64,000 nucleotides of DNA from Promerops cafer (taxonomy: Eukaryota; Chordata; Aves; Passeriformes; Nectariniidae), in the NCBI GenBank assembly GCA_013398275.1, contig VZSE01004122.1:248955-312954 (forward strand), given 5' to 3'. The translations under genes were made by a program, and so were the position numbers. The notes beneath the pieces are model-generated. The model saw only the letters and a program-made list of their open reading frames with translations, had not been told where the DNA came from and ran no database searches. Positions 26,901 to 41,900 of this stretch are shown piece by piece. Numbering within the stretch: the stretch's first letter is position 1; each line of letters starts with the position of its first letter.

Positions 26901-29900
26901 TGTAGAAAGTGAATTTAGATGGATGCATGCCCAGTCATCATTTATTGATATCTTTTAGTTTGTGGGTAGGAGAACCCAGGAGAATAACAAAGACCAGAAT
27001 GTAATGAAGAGCATTTAGAACCTGGAATAATTCAGTCTCAAAGCCAAGATATCTGTGCAGGAAAAAAAAAAAATCTATCAGCAGTAATGATAACAAAGTG
27101 CATGCAGAATGAATATGTGAATTATTTGAAATGTGAAAAAATTTGTTGTTACATCTCCAATTTCCACACTGTTTGCTTACTATTCCACGTCCCAATCACT
27201 AGTTGGTTTACAGTTAAAGTAGTTAACATATTTCATCTTTGAATATTAATCTCCTACTATGGTGTCTGATGAGGTAATTATATTGGAAAAAGGCAATAAA
27301 AATAATAAGTTATTTGGCCAAGGCTACAAAAGCAAGCTGATAGCCTAAAACTAAGGAATTAATGTTTTACATGGATACCTGCCCACACATAAATGCTGTG
27401 CAGCAGTGGGATATGGACCAAAAGCCCTGTAGGGTATGAAAAACTGCCAAGCAATTTCAAGAAGCAGCAATTTGCTAAGGGCTAACAAACTGTCAATGGT
27501 GACGAGTAAAGTTAAGTGTACAGTGGACACAGGTTTCTCTAATACATATTACAGTTCAAAACCACTGTAATCATTTCTGTAGCTCACCATTCCTGTCAAA
27601 TCTCTTTCTGTTGCTTGACCAGCAGGAATAACAGGAAGAATCCAAACACTTTTCAATTTGAATTTTTACTTCTGGTTGAAATGTGGGTGAATTAAATTTT
27701 CAGCTTAATTCGAACTGCATTTAATGATTTGGAAGCAGGCCAGTTAAGGTTTTTTTTTTTTCTTAAATTACTTGTTTGCATGTATTGATCATATTTAAAA
27801 ATGCCAGTTGTTATGCCACCACAGTCTCGTCAAATTTTTTAATTTATATGGTAACAAACAGTTGAAAAGTATATATATCATAGAGACATGTGCTCCCAGC
27901 AATTTTATTTTTGGCAAGACTAACCACTATAAATAAAGCTGTAAAAAGAGTTACTGTACAAAATTAGCAAGAAATTACACATATAAATTCCTTAAAGAAT
28001 GAATTAGGACTACCAGCAATAGCTCCTCAATACTTTTATTTAATGTAAGCATTTAGTTGCCAGGGATTGCACTGCATCATTTATTTGAATGTGGATAAAT
28101 GCTCCTATGGCAACTAACATTATTCAAAGATTCTTTTTACAGGGCAATATATTATAGTAACAAGTTTAATATCATATTGGCTAGTTCTGGTTTTCACCAA
28201 TGTAAAAGGCTTACAAATATGATAGATGGCTGTAAACACAGAACCCCTCTCCCTGATTTTTCATTTTCTGCTGCCAGAAAGGCATTGTATTCCTCAAGCC
28301 AGAGCATTCTACCTGTTACAACTCAACATAAACAACAAGAAAATATGGATTTCAAAAACTAGATCTGATTTCTGCTTTACTTTTAAAGAGAGCTGCAAAA
28401 CTCCAAAGAATTACTTGTACCATCTACTAGCAATTGGATGGTCAAATCATGACAATCCCATGTTATGTCATGATATTGGTAGGCTAATACAAATTCAGCT
28501 TATTCTCAAATCACCTAGGGAAAACTATAGCAAAATGCTTTTCCATAGGTAACAGTTCTACTTGAGAGCATCTACATGAACCATAAAGGTTCAACATCTG
28601 TGGAAATAATTGATCAATTGTATACTGTTTAACCATATTTAGGATTTTCTTATATTTTTCTGAAGGTACTTTGCAAATTACCTCTGTGTTACAGATTGTA
28701 CACAGCTGGTTCGGGGATATACTTGATACCTTCTACATAAGCAGAGTTTTTGACTGAAGGCATAGAAGCCTTTATTCATAGTCCATGATTAGAATTTTTT
28801 TTGTCATAATAATATTCCCAAAACTGGCTTAAAATTTATTATTGCAAAGCTTCCACTACTCTAAAATATCTTCCTGCCTGCACATCTGTCACAGTACAGA
28901 ATAGCAGAATTCTTTGTCTTACTAAAATAAACATCTACAACATTTTAGACTAGTTAGATGTCTCCAGTAATATGTCTCCAGTAAAGAGAAAGCCCTTTTC
29001 TGAAAGTTATTCTAAATTCATGTGTATCTACACCATGTTTAATACATTATGGCAAACCCACAAGAATTTGTATTTTAGGTACCAATGAGTTTTTAAGACT
29101 CAATGAAAACAGTCATGAAATTAAGGACATTATGCCTACATCCATTCTAACAATATTCGCATTCTGTGAAAACAAATTTTGCCTACATGAAAATTTCAGA
29201 AGTTGGCTAAAATTAGATGTGTCTGTGTTCATAACATTATCTCATGATGGACTGAGTGAGACCCTACCATCCAGCACAAGTGGACCTGGATTTAGGGCAT
29301 GATCTGAGCTCATTTCTTGTTGAAAGCACATCTGTGTTACAGAACAGAGTGAAGAGCAGAAACCAGCTGACCAGACAATGATTCAGCACTCAGAAGATCT
29401 CTCTGTTGGCCAGAACTGACTGACTTGATCTCAGCATTGCTGGCACCTCACTCAGTATCTTTGCTTAAAGTTCCTTTGTACAGACATGGTCAGGGACACC
29501 AAGTCTCCTGTCCAATACAGAACACTAGTCTGTATCTTGGATTATTCCAGAGGAAGTCAGAGGAGACAATTACAATTTCAAGAGACAGAAACCAGTGCCA
29601 GTTATTTTTCTCTGCTGGTATTAGGAGGATGGACATAATTTTAAAACCAAATTGAGAACTTTCTTTGAAAGAAATACAGTAACAAAAGGAGCTTATGAAA
29701 CTTAGCGTTTTACCTCTTCTAGCAGCCAGCTGTAGGATTTAGATCTATTTCTTCCTTCCAAAGCAAGGTAGTATCATGGAAGGGAGAATCACATCTTTAG
29801 AGATGTTTACAATCAAGATAAGATGATCACAGAAAACTGTTGGGCAGAAGAAACTAGAACTGTCACGGAAGAGATTTCACCAGTTTTTACTCCAATATAA

Positions 29901-32900
29901 GGTGCGCCTTTGTTAGTGCTTCCTCTGCATGAACAGGATAGAGAAGCTCTGAGTGTTGGCTACGATTCTACCTTGTTGAGCTAAGTTGTTCAGATGTGTC
30001 CAAAGGCCACTGCTCAGAGCCATACTCACATCAAACTCCGGGCGCTCCAGCACAACTGGATGCTCAGTAATCCAGGACGCGTCTTCCGATGTGGGGTGCA
30101 GTATTTCCTTCACTGTGGAAATAGAAACACTTGGGATCTAAAGGCTGCAGTAACAGTGTGAGGAACAGTGTCTTCTCAAAAAGTTTGCCAGAGAGATTTT
30201 GTTTCTGGAAATGCCTCTACATCACTGTCAGGAAGTGGAGGGGAAAGATGAGAACAACAGGGTGACAGCACTCTTTCATCACCTCTAGCGGGATCACTGA
30301 ATATTCAACAATAATCTGGCTATTTCCTTTGTGCTGCCTAAGGCCAACACAGAGCTACCAAGTTGAAGGTCATCCTGATGCAATGTGCACCATGTGAACC
30401 GTTTCCCGCTTACATTCCTATTAATTTTTGAAAGTATTACTGAAACTGCACACTGCAAACCTCAGTTTCAAAATAAAAATTAAAATAAAATGGGGGGCTA
30501 GAATAACGGATCAAGAATAGGATGCCACTGCTAATGACTTGGCCTGGTTAAGATGAGAGCAAAACAGACTATAACACAGCTGATTTTGTTCTGTTTAATT
30601 TTTCAGAGGACAGCTGAATGCACTCATCTGAGATTTATTTTATAAGAAGTCAGATGTGTGGCACACCAATGCATCATAATTAATACCCACCATTAGTAAG
30701 CTGAAGAGAGTTTGGGTCTAAAGAGATGGAAGCGTTTTCAAGCAGAGCATTTTTCTGGAGGATCTCAGCAATATAATCTCGGAAGTCACTGATGGTGTAC
30801 ACAACTGTTGGATTATCCTCTATGCCCATGAAGGAGTTGTCCTCCACCTTGTTTGAATGAAGGTTAATCAGGTCCCAGGTGGCATTGCTGATGGCTTTTC
30901 CATCAAATGTGACAGCATAGTGAACTTGCACCCCACTTCAGTTGTACAAAGAGAAAGAACACAGATGAGAAATGCCAGGTTTTCCTAAGCAAGCAAACAC
31001 TCTATTTTTTCACAAGGGCCCACAGCAATACCCTTTTTAATATAAAAATACATGGCTTTAAAGGAGGAATAAAAACTACTTAATTCTTTTCACTAAGTTC
31101 TCAAGGGAAATGCTACCCAAAACTGACATCTGGCCTGGTCCCAGTCCCTTATTTCTACTAGTGAATGGCAGACAGACCACAAGCAGACCAAAACACTGGC
31201 TTCCTGCAAGCATTATTAGTGGGTGCGCCAGCATGCAGGGGTGAGAGTGGTGATTTTAAGATCATGCCAATAATAGGAACGGCTCTGAGGTATGAAAATA
31301 GGCAGGAAAAACAGGCTGTATATAGTAGCAATCTATAGTAGAAAGTGAGAGCCCTAACCTCTGTCACTGTGCAGTGTTAATCTGCTTGAAAGAATGTTTT
31401 TAATAGCAAAAAAATAGTATTTAATTCATCTTACAATTGGGAAAATTTATCTAGACTAATTTGATCATTTATTCTATAACTCAGTTTTGTATCTGTGTAC
31501 AGTTTAGATTTTTTTTCATATTAACTCTCCTCCACTTTCTTAATTTTCTTTTCCTGAATACATCTGGATGTCCTTTTTCACACATGACAGCCTAGGCTGC
31601 AATCAGATTTACCATTCACTGGACATAAATACAAGGGAACTTGAGGAGATACAACACATTTTGGCTGTAGACTGCACACAGCAAGAAAATTTAGTAACCT
31701 ATGAAGCATTAGAAAAATGTGCTCTGAATAGAGGTTTTCCTGATTCCACAGAGCTGGATTTGATTTCTAAAACAGTGGCTCTGTTCAGAGAAGTCTTTGA
31801 AACCCCAGTTCCAGCTACAACAGAGAAAATCCCCAAACACACTGACTAAACCCAGGAGCCTGAGGCTTTGCTGCTGGCTCTATCATTGGCATGAGCCCAC
31901 CATAGGCTCACCATGGGCACTGACTGTCAGCAGAGGAAATTAAAAAGGACAGCAGTAGGGAAAAGGCACAGCAAAGATGGAACAGAATATGCTCCTCAAA
32001 CATAACATTTAGATTTAATACAACTGTCATTCATAATTCCTAACAAATAACTCCAACACCATCCTCTTTCTGGAAAGGGTTAAACATCCGGTGCCTGGAA
32101 CATAGCCCTTGTGAACACTTGCATATAGTTTGTGAAGAGATTTGTGTTTCTAACCTTTCTTGAAAAGTTAGGATGCTCATTCTCTTTAAACTTATTCATG
32201 GAAACTGGCTATGCTGAGATACACACAGAACAGATTAATACATTTAGTAAATTAAGGCTGCAGTTATTTTTCTGTCTTGCGACATTCTTAACATACTAAA
32301 GAAGGAAAAATTCTGGATTCTTAACTTGCATATGTCTGATGAAAAACAAGTTCAAACTAATCCCATGTTCTGCTGAAGAACATTTATTAAAGTTCTGCTA
32401 ATATCTGCAGCACCTCTGGCCTTGAAGCTAAGCCAACAGCCTTTGCTGGAGAACTGTGGGTTTCTTATCTACTTCAGTTTCACTAATAATAATAATCCCA
32501 TATCTATTGAAGACTTTGCTGCAAAGTATGCAGACTTTGAGTCATTGTTAAGCCATTTTGCTTTCTTCACAAAGGAGACTCTTATATACAAGTTACCCCA
32601 GTAGCTGACTTGTGTTTAGGATGATTTTTCCTGAGGGTTTTTTTTTTTATTGTGACTTAAACAAGCAAATTAGGTTTATCCTTAACCAAAACAGATCAGT
32701 TACTTGCAGTTTCTGGTAGAACCCTCTCTCACAATATTTATGTTAGATAACTATCTTGCTCTGAGCACAAAACTACAAATCCCAAAAAACAGTGGCCTCC
32801 AGCTAAACATGTTTTTCCCATCTGTATTATGACAATATCTATAATAAAGTTGTCTTTACCTGTCTTCCACGGAAGGGCTGATTACAAAAACAAAACAGAA

Positions 32901-35900
32901 CAGCAAAACCTGTTAAATCAATGTCATAACTTCCTTTAAGTCTTAAAACTTTAACAAGTTTGTTTTGGTATTCTACAGGGCACAACCATTTGAAAAGCAT
33001 ACAGGAAAATCCTTTCAAGTTGCATAGTTATTCAGCTACATAACAAATTGTTCTGCTTTTTGTGAGCTGAGATATTTCCTATCAATCCCAAGGAATCAGC
33101 AGAGCAGAGCCGACTCAGATTATTGTAAATAATGCAGTTAAATTGCTGTCAGTACCAAGAAGATCAAGGCTCACTTATTCTTCCTAAAGTTTTAGATTAC
33201 AACCAATGGGTTTTTGTCATACACAGCTGAGAACAGACTTTGCCAGAAATACCAGCTTTTTATTTGCCTTCTCAAATGAACCAAGTGCTTGCAAACCTAC
33301 TAGACTACAAATACCAAGATGGAAGGTTTTGCTGCCTTCCAGCAAAAAAAAAAAAAACTGGACGTAGCCTAGGGTTCCAACCACAAGACCTCCCTCACTA
33401 CAGCTGCTTTGTTACCTACATGTATGCTAGTTAAAATAGCCCAGGCAATAAATTCTAAGAAATACAGCTCACAGTCTCAAAGAAAACACATTTAGATTAA
33501 GCCATGAAAACACATTTAGATTAAGCCATGAAAACACTCATTAGATTCTAAAAATTATATCCAATCCATTCAAGAAAAATCACAATTTGTGAGCCCTCCA
33601 AAAGTCAGACATTTTACATTTGATGCATTAACTTAACAAATTAACTTTAAATGTCACTCCAAAGCACAAATGGATTTGAGGGAATCAGGTCTTTAAAAAT
33701 ACATTTATAGGAATACAGAGAGTTAAAACATTCCATAAAATTTATCAAACTATCTCCCACATTTTTTTTTGATCTGAGAGAGACCTTTATATATCCTAAA
33801 CACTAACCTTTAGAGTCATCTCAAATTAACATTAAGAATTTGAAAAAGAAATTTAAATACACCACATTTTTTCCAAAAATTTTTTGAACTTCCTTGTTTA
33901 ATACTTGGACATATTAGAAGTAGCAGATACGAATGTATCTTTTAATTTTAGGATAGAATCTTGAATAAGAATATCTTGTCTTAATATCACTGCATACATT
34001 TCATGTGAGATTCTCTTGAGAATGCCAGAAGGGAAAAAAAATCAGTTCTGTATTTCTATTTCAGTTGCATATATAGAGGTACCAAATATGAGAGCACTCG
34101 GTTAATACACCCTAGGAGTTCCCACACACATGCCTGACATCCTGCCAAGCATCATGTCAGCTCATTGCATCATCATACATGATCATGTCCAATACCCATA
34201 TATACATCAGTATCTTTTTACCTGTAATCCAGGACATGGATGTTTTTGTATCCAGGAAGCCCTTCAAATACACGTCTAATCTATTTTGATGGAAAAAGAA
34301 AAAAATTAACACAGATTCCATTCACTTTTGCTCGTGGTGAAAAATCAGGAAGTGTTTCTAGCATTTTCCAAAAATGTATCTGAGCTGTTATATCTAATAG
34401 GTGAAAAACAGTTAAACATTCTTTTCTTTATGGAAGAGTAGTTTTGGCGACATTGTTTCATTATTAAAAAAAAGGGGAAATAAAAAGTATGAAGAACAAC
34501 ATCCAGCGTTCCCCAAGAACTGTATAGAAACATTCCAAGGGGAGAAATGGAAAGTGACTGCCAAGATAATCAACTGTGCTACAGGAGACAAAACCAAGAT
34601 AGAGAATACTGACAGTTCATGCTGGTTTAGAAAGTTTTTTAGCTTCCAAAGATCCTTGCCAGTTGAGGATTATTTTTTACTCTGTAAATTCTTGTTACCC
34701 TCCCCCATCTCCTTATTTTTAAACTGTCTCTTAAAATTGTGAGACTTAAACAATCACAGTGCTGCTGACTGTTTTTTCTGAGAGCTTCTTCATTGAAGCT
34801 CAGAGAAAACCAGGCAAGAGATCAAAGGAGTGGAACATCTATGTGCCAGGTGGACTCTGTCCCATCTGACATTTTTTACACACACACATACCATGGCATT
34901 GCTACTTGGACTCACAACTAGGAAAACTAAGATGTCTAGCCTACATGAGAAACTTGTGACAGTCATGGTGATGCTTTTTGGCTGCAGTTAAGAGTACATC
35001 TCTTTCCCATCTGGCCCAGGGTCAGTCCCAGTAAAAAGGATTCAGAGAACCAACCCCAACTAAATGGGGCTAAGGAGGAGGCAAAGCTAGAGAAAAGATA
35101 AGCCTCATGATAAGCAGCCATGGGACAACTTAGATGGCTCTCCAAAGAGAAAAGAAAGACACACACCCTGCCCCCAAAATATGATGGTTATATAATTACC
35201 ACCATTATAGCCAAAATAAAAAACAAATATTGGAAACAACACGGAGACAAAAATCAGGAGCCCTGACACAGATGCTTTTTGCTGCTCTTATTTTGCAGAG
35301 CCAGCAAAAGGAAAAATGAAGTTAGGGAAGGGACTCACCTGAGAAATGAATCGTTCAGACAGTAGTTGATACTCAGCAGCAGATGGGTCCTTCAGCTCCT
35401 CACTATACTGTTCACCAACAATCAAAATGTTGAACTCAATCATCTGCTCAGTTACAGGTCTGACTAGCTTTTCATCTTGTTTCTTTATCTCGTTATTGAT
35501 CTGGAAGGGAAGGAAGAAGGGAGAGAAGTCACACTTAATGACACATGAATGCTGCAGTCCAAAGCACAGTGTGTTCACTACAGGAGCCATCAGCACACCT
35601 GTTTGCCTTGAACTATAATGGAGTGCTCATGAAGCCTCGGGGACAGAGGCAGCAACTAATGAGGCAGTCTACTAAGCAAGAACATTTCCTGAGAATTCTT
35701 ACATTGAAGATAATTCTGTTTTCCATTTGGACACCTTCAGTGTAAGTCCATCTCACTGACCTCAGGTACAAAGTGAAGTAAAGAGGTGTGGGATGTTCAT
35801 GAAGCAATTTAAAGTGCAACCATGGCTACTCAAACATCTCACTTGAGCCCCCAGTCAGTCTAGGCTTATTTACCCAAAATTTACTCATTTATCACAAGGC

Positions 35901-38900
35901 TCCTACTCAGTATTCCACCTGGAAGACAAGCTACTTTTGCCAAGTTCTACATTTGGAATAATACCCTGTGTTGTTCAGCCTCAGGAGGTGAAGGATTCCT
36001 CCAGATATACAACAGGCACTGGGAATGGGAGCTCTGCTCAGCTAAAGCAGTAGGCTTCAACTGCTGTGTCTACAGTTGCCCAAAAAGCCCCAGAGCAGCG
36101 GCTGTGCAGTGCATCAGGGATGCATGGATCTATCATGGTTGCCACAGGCAGCAGTGAATGCCAAGTTTTAATCTAATTTGAATGACTGAGCATGCTTTCT
36201 GCTTGTGGTATATTGAAAGACATCAGAAAAATTAAAAAAAAAAAAAAAAAAAGAGACAGAGATTTGTCTGGGAGGGAAGAAAAGGCTGGCTTGTTAACTT
36301 TGGCCAAATGTCTTTCGCTAGAGGTTTTGTCTTTGACTGTTTACATACATATTTGTTGCTTTTTTCCTGTTAAAAAGGAAAAAGAGAGCCAGCAAAACAG
36401 ATCTTTTCAATGAAGCTGCAGCCTAAGCTATGCATCATGCAGGAAATGGAAAAAACTTTCTCCAGAAATTTTATCTGCCATCAGTGAGCAACTTTTACAT
36501 TGTTTAGGAACCCTCTAAAAATTTTTTGTTAAATTCTGTTTCTGGCCCCTCACATCTCTTTTTCACTGGATAACCCTGTCTAAAGACCATAAGGACTGGT
36601 ACATTACTTAAAGTTAGTTATCATTTGAGAGATACACATTTAGCAGGCATATATCTAGTGCTATTGTTTGGCTGTTTGCAACACCATGTAGTTTAATTCT
36701 TTATCAGCCCCCCAAAACCTGGTACAGCCAACATCCAAAGTGCAGAAGATGAGCTTTGCTCACTCTTGGCCTTGTAATCAGCAATGCATTTTGGCTGCTA
36801 AGAACAATGAGGTGGGACGTAACTGTACGGAGTGAAAATGCTGTAGCAGCAGCAATCTAATTCTGGTTCCTTTCCAATTTACTGAGTGGTCCTATTCTCT
36901 GCTCCAGTAGAAATATTCCAGGCAGCTCTGTTTCAAAAGAAGAATAATGCTGTTCTTGGGACCAAACCACAAGCGTTCTTGGTACATAATATAAGGCTGG
37001 ACCCTGCAATTGAGTCAAAAGCTGTCTGTTTCATATTCTGTATTTATTCCAACATCAGAGTTCCAGTCAGCACTGAAAGCTCTTGAAGAAAGTAGAGTTT
37101 GGCTCAGCTTTGTTTCAGGGCCACACTCAGTTATTGAACAATATGGCCCCAGTTAATCTCAGTACTATAAATCAGCTACTTATATGCAGCATGTGAAACA
37201 TTGTGAGCTTCTCTGTGATCCACTGAGAGTTTCATTTTTATAAGAAAACAAAAGCCAGCTGATTAATACCACTGATTTGCAAAATTTTCTTCAGTCATGT
37301 TGGCCCATGAATACTGCAGTTGGATTCTAGATCATGGGATTAAAATTTAATCTGGAGGACCTGTTTCCTAGAAGCAAATACTGTCCTGGACCTATGTGGT
37401 GGTCAGCTCACTTCTAGAGAGATGTTTTAAATGTGGGGTCCAGACTTCCCTGTGTTGTGAACTTTGGTTAAATATCACAGGAGGAGTGACTTGTGAGATG
37501 ATAAAAGTTCGCCTACATCAACAGAGGAACAAGAGCAGAGAATCAGAGTCTTCAAGGCTGTCCAGGCCACCTCTCTGCTGCCCTACACAATTGTACCCCT
37601 TGAAACACTACTACAGCAACCTAAGGAATATTGTGCTTTGATAGGAATAATAATGTTCATCATTCTTCTTGCTGCTTTCAGAGCCACTAGGCATTCCCTC
37701 TCTAGTCCTATGACACTAGCAAAATCCTCACCTGAAAGTTCAACTGATCTGTTATCTCCCACTGCTGGCGAAGAGGCATTTCAAAGCCTCTCCAAATGGA
37801 AAAAAAATCTGCCCAGGAAAATGTCTTAAAACTTTAGAAATTCACACCCTGATTTTATTGATGCCATGATGATTTTTTGCCTTTTTTTATATATATCACT
37901 TATGTATTCTCAGTACCCTTAGCACGCATACTTATAACTCCTTAAGTCTGATATCTTAGCATAGTCCTGGTATTCTGTTAGGCCAGAAGACCAAACACCC
38001 TAAAGGCCTCACAGTTGGAGGCCAGACAGCCTTAAGCTACCTTGAGAAACTAAGGCCCCCTATAAAACACATCCTGTAAACTAGGACTAGGCCCATCTAA
38101 AGGGGAACACTTTGGGATAGGGGGATGCCACACTATTCATTCAAGCCTCTCATTGGAACATCTTTGTTAGATATACCAATTTGAAAGGTCTATAAAATTG
38201 TATCCATGATCTACTGTGAGTGTGCATTTCAGTGTATTCCACCTTAGCAAATTGTTGCACCATAAGAATCCTTATTAAATACTGAGGTAAACACCCTTTA
38301 TCCCTTAACCCTGTCTGGCTCTTAATTTTAGGACCAAGAAAAAGGCATCATTATGAAATCCTAGTTTGTGTTAACACTCCATATTTACAATACCTTTAAT
38401 TGCTATTAAAATGTAAATTACCATAAACAATATCATGTGGGGAAGGTAACAGAATGCTGAACCAAATGAAAAAAACCCACTCACAGTGGTGTCTACATTG
38501 TCATGCTCATGGACGGTATCACCCACAGGACTCTCGACGGAGACCTCATGAGGGGGAGGAACATTGGCAGCTGCATCTGAGTTTGAAAGAGAACAGTATT
38601 ATTTTGTTGGGTTTTTTTCCCTATATACCCACAGAAGCATTTCAGCAAGCATAAACCAATAGTCAAATTTGATTCCTATTCCCATCATCATGACAGCAAC
38701 AGCACAGGAGACACATGAAGAGCCAGAGGAAAAGCATCAATACACCAATCAGTATAAGATGCTAACATTCTGCCTAAGCAGATGTATTTTTGGAAACATG
38801 AGCTTAAGTGCAGCAAAAATGGCACAGAACTAATTTCTTGAGTAGGATGTTCATGATTCACGAAATAACAAAATGTGAGCACATAACATGATCTCCAGAT

Positions 38901-41900
38901 TACAAATGGCATTCTAGAGGTGTAAAAGTTCAGAGCTCTTTCTGAAAACCAAACACATGAATTTCTCAATTTTCTAGTAATTCAGAATCAGCCTTAACAG
39001 CAGTTAGATAAAAACTGACCTCTCAATGTGGTAACATCAGCATCCGAAGGTGGAGTAGGAGTCCCACTAGATAAAAAACAAATCAGAAATTGAAGCTGGA
39101 TGTGTTAAGATAAATGTAGTAGTTTTTGATATTTCCGTGGTTCTGATACTACACCAAGAAGCACTTGTGCAGAAGAAATTTTTCATAGTACTATTTGGCT
39201 CATAACTTCATAAAAATTAGACTTTGCAAAATTTCAGTTATATTTTGCAACTTGGATTTTGGGTCACTTGCATCATAGAACACATCATGTGCATCTCTGG
39301 GTTGCTAACCCTCTTATATCCCAAGTGACCTGGAGTCCCATACACAAATACATTTTGCCTTCTAGCAGTTCTGTAAAGAAAGCAAACACAAAGAGATAGA
39401 ACATAAAGATAACTGGTAATACCCTATAAACCACTCCGTTTTTCAAATACTCCCCACTGCACTAAAACACCACAACTGCACTGAAATCACTGCAAGAAGA
39501 TGGGTTCTTTTCATCATTAATTTTATTCTGCTTATTTGGAAATCTTCAAAACATATCAGTTTCCAAGCTCAGTTATGGGATTCACACACATATAAAACAA
39601 CTCTGGGCCACATGTGAAAAACATTTCAAAAAGAACAATCACATGAAGACTGTCAGCCTGAAGAAGAACTGGCAGCTTTGACACAACTCTTACAGTAAAC
39701 CCAAGCTGCTTGGAGACAATTGTGTAAGCCTGGAATTGGAGCAACTGTCAAGTTACCAAGAGTGGGAGACATGTTCTGACAGAAACAAGTCTTTCCTGAA
39801 TGAAGGGAAAATTATTTTTTGAGTTTGTGATATTGTTAATATATACAGCACAAGCAGTAAGACTGGAAGTTTAACTGCTGGAGAGAAACTGAACATGAAC
39901 ATTACCGAAGTTCATTGTAATGAGGTATTTCTCTCACTTCTACAGGATCTCCTTTTACATTGGTGATTGTACTTGTGCCATGAAACACGTATTGCAGCAA
40001 GTCTTCACTCTAATGTATGCAATGTCAGCCACAGTTCCTGGCCTTGCCAGGTTTGTTTTATGATTCACATACTCTACGATTGGTCTTGCAGTCTATCCTA
40101 TCCTCAAGCAAAACTCCACTCAAAGTTGATATCTTGCCTCTTTCAGGCTGTATAGTCAGTCTTTGTATTACTCCAAAAAAGGCTTCCAGCACCAGCCAGA
40201 CAACCAAATTCACAGTTACATTCTACAGATATCAGAGCACCAACATATAATCAGGGACTATAGTTTCACTGAGTTAACGTCTGAAACACTTCCTCTCTCT
40301 GCCCCTCACAGACATGTAAGACTTATGTGCCAATAAACCAGCCTGAAGGCAAACATGATGAACTTTCTATTTAAGTCAAGAATCTTTTCACTCATCGTTT
40401 CCCAGAAGGCACAATCTAATCCTCCACAAAATAATTAACTATACCAAAACATAGTTCAGGGAATGTTAAACTGACAGGACATGATCTCCACAACAATTCT
40501 AAAAATATTAAAATGTACAATGTAGTTGTACCTCCTTCCATCTCATGGACACTGGTACCTTTTTTTCAGCCAGCACAGTGCAAGACTATTTTTGAGTTTG
40601 CCAATTCTTTGACAAACTCAGTACATCTTCGAATCCAAGACTGGAAGATTTTAGTAAAAAGTGTAATTTAGACAAGATAGCCTCTCTTAAGGATATTTTC
40701 TTAAGAATGCTGGTTATGTTTTGGAGGCATTTAGTTTCCTTACTCATTTGTCATCTTAGAACTGCAACAAAAACTATTGCTTAATTATTAATTAGTCTGA
40801 TGAAACATTTTCCAATTAAGTTCACCTAAATTCAAGAGGCCTCTTTTACCAGTTTCAGTAGGAAGTATATTACACCTATACCAGAGTGCCACCAAATTAC
40901 AGCATCAGAGCATTTCAGTGCATCATGTTTAATGTTCAGAAGAAAGAATGACTCTACTTTTCAGGAGAGGTGAACCAGTCTGGGATTTTATTTCTTACAA
41001 ACTATTCATTGTAACTAGGGTCAGAATATAAACTCAACAAAAAGCAAAGCAATGAATAGTAAAACCTCTGCTACAGGATTTTTAATGTTCTGCTCAGTTC
41101 AAACATATATATAGCCATAAGCTGAGTCTTGTATCCACCCCCTTTTCTAAAGAAGAGGACAACAAGAAACATGATTTGCTGTGGTAAGCCCTGATCCCAA
41201 CCTGAGACTCAATGGGACTTGATCCAAGTGGCCATAGGTTGATGCCCATTATTTTTTGAGGGGCCTGCAGGCATTCCTGACCTCCAGCTACTGCCCCACA
41301 AGGCACAGGTCACCCATTGTCAGCCTTCTGCACACGTGCTGCAACTTAGTAATTTTGGTCCTTTTGAGATGCCCTATCTCACCAACTGAGCACCCAATTC
41401 TGGGGTGGGTTAGCCTTGGCCAAGGGCCAAGCACCCACCCAGCCACTTTCCCACTCCCTCCATCTCCATAAGACGGGGGAGAAAATACAATGAAAAGCTT
41501 CTCAGTTGAAATAAAGCCAGGAAGATCACTCACCAATTACCTCCATGGGAAAATCAGACTCAGCTTAGGGAAAACTAATTTAATGCATATTTAGGTATAT
41601 TTGGGTAGTGAGAAGCAGCCAAACATTAAAACACCACTTCTTCACCCTTTTCCAGGCTCAACTTCACTCAAGACTCCTGTACCCAGCTCTGCAGGGGCAG
41701 AAGCTCCTTCAGGAAAGGTCTGCTTACTCCAGTCTGAGTCCTTCCTCGGCTGCAGGGAATACATGATTTACCACGGTGCGGTGCCTTTTCCCTTGGCATT
41801 CCCCATGCCACTGTTTCTCATTCTTTTTACTCCCTCTTCCTCTCCCTGTGCTGTGTTTTCGCCCTTTCTCACACAGGCTTTTCCTGAGCTGCCACTGCTA

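Larger units (their letters stand above)
35501..38484 (-). other. IMPG2: Intron before SEA1; A run and possible LTR
   Basis: A 2.98-kb phase-0 intron. It contains a 19-nt A run at 36234-36252 and the LTR-like segment at about 37974-38350 that is listed separately. Confidence 0.8.

Noticed and set aside
29700..29740. Possible 14-nt exon (ctggctgctagaag) between the linker and mucin exons
   Set aside because: Its length breaks frame with both neighbours, and no extra exon is needed once the acceptor at 26410 is used.
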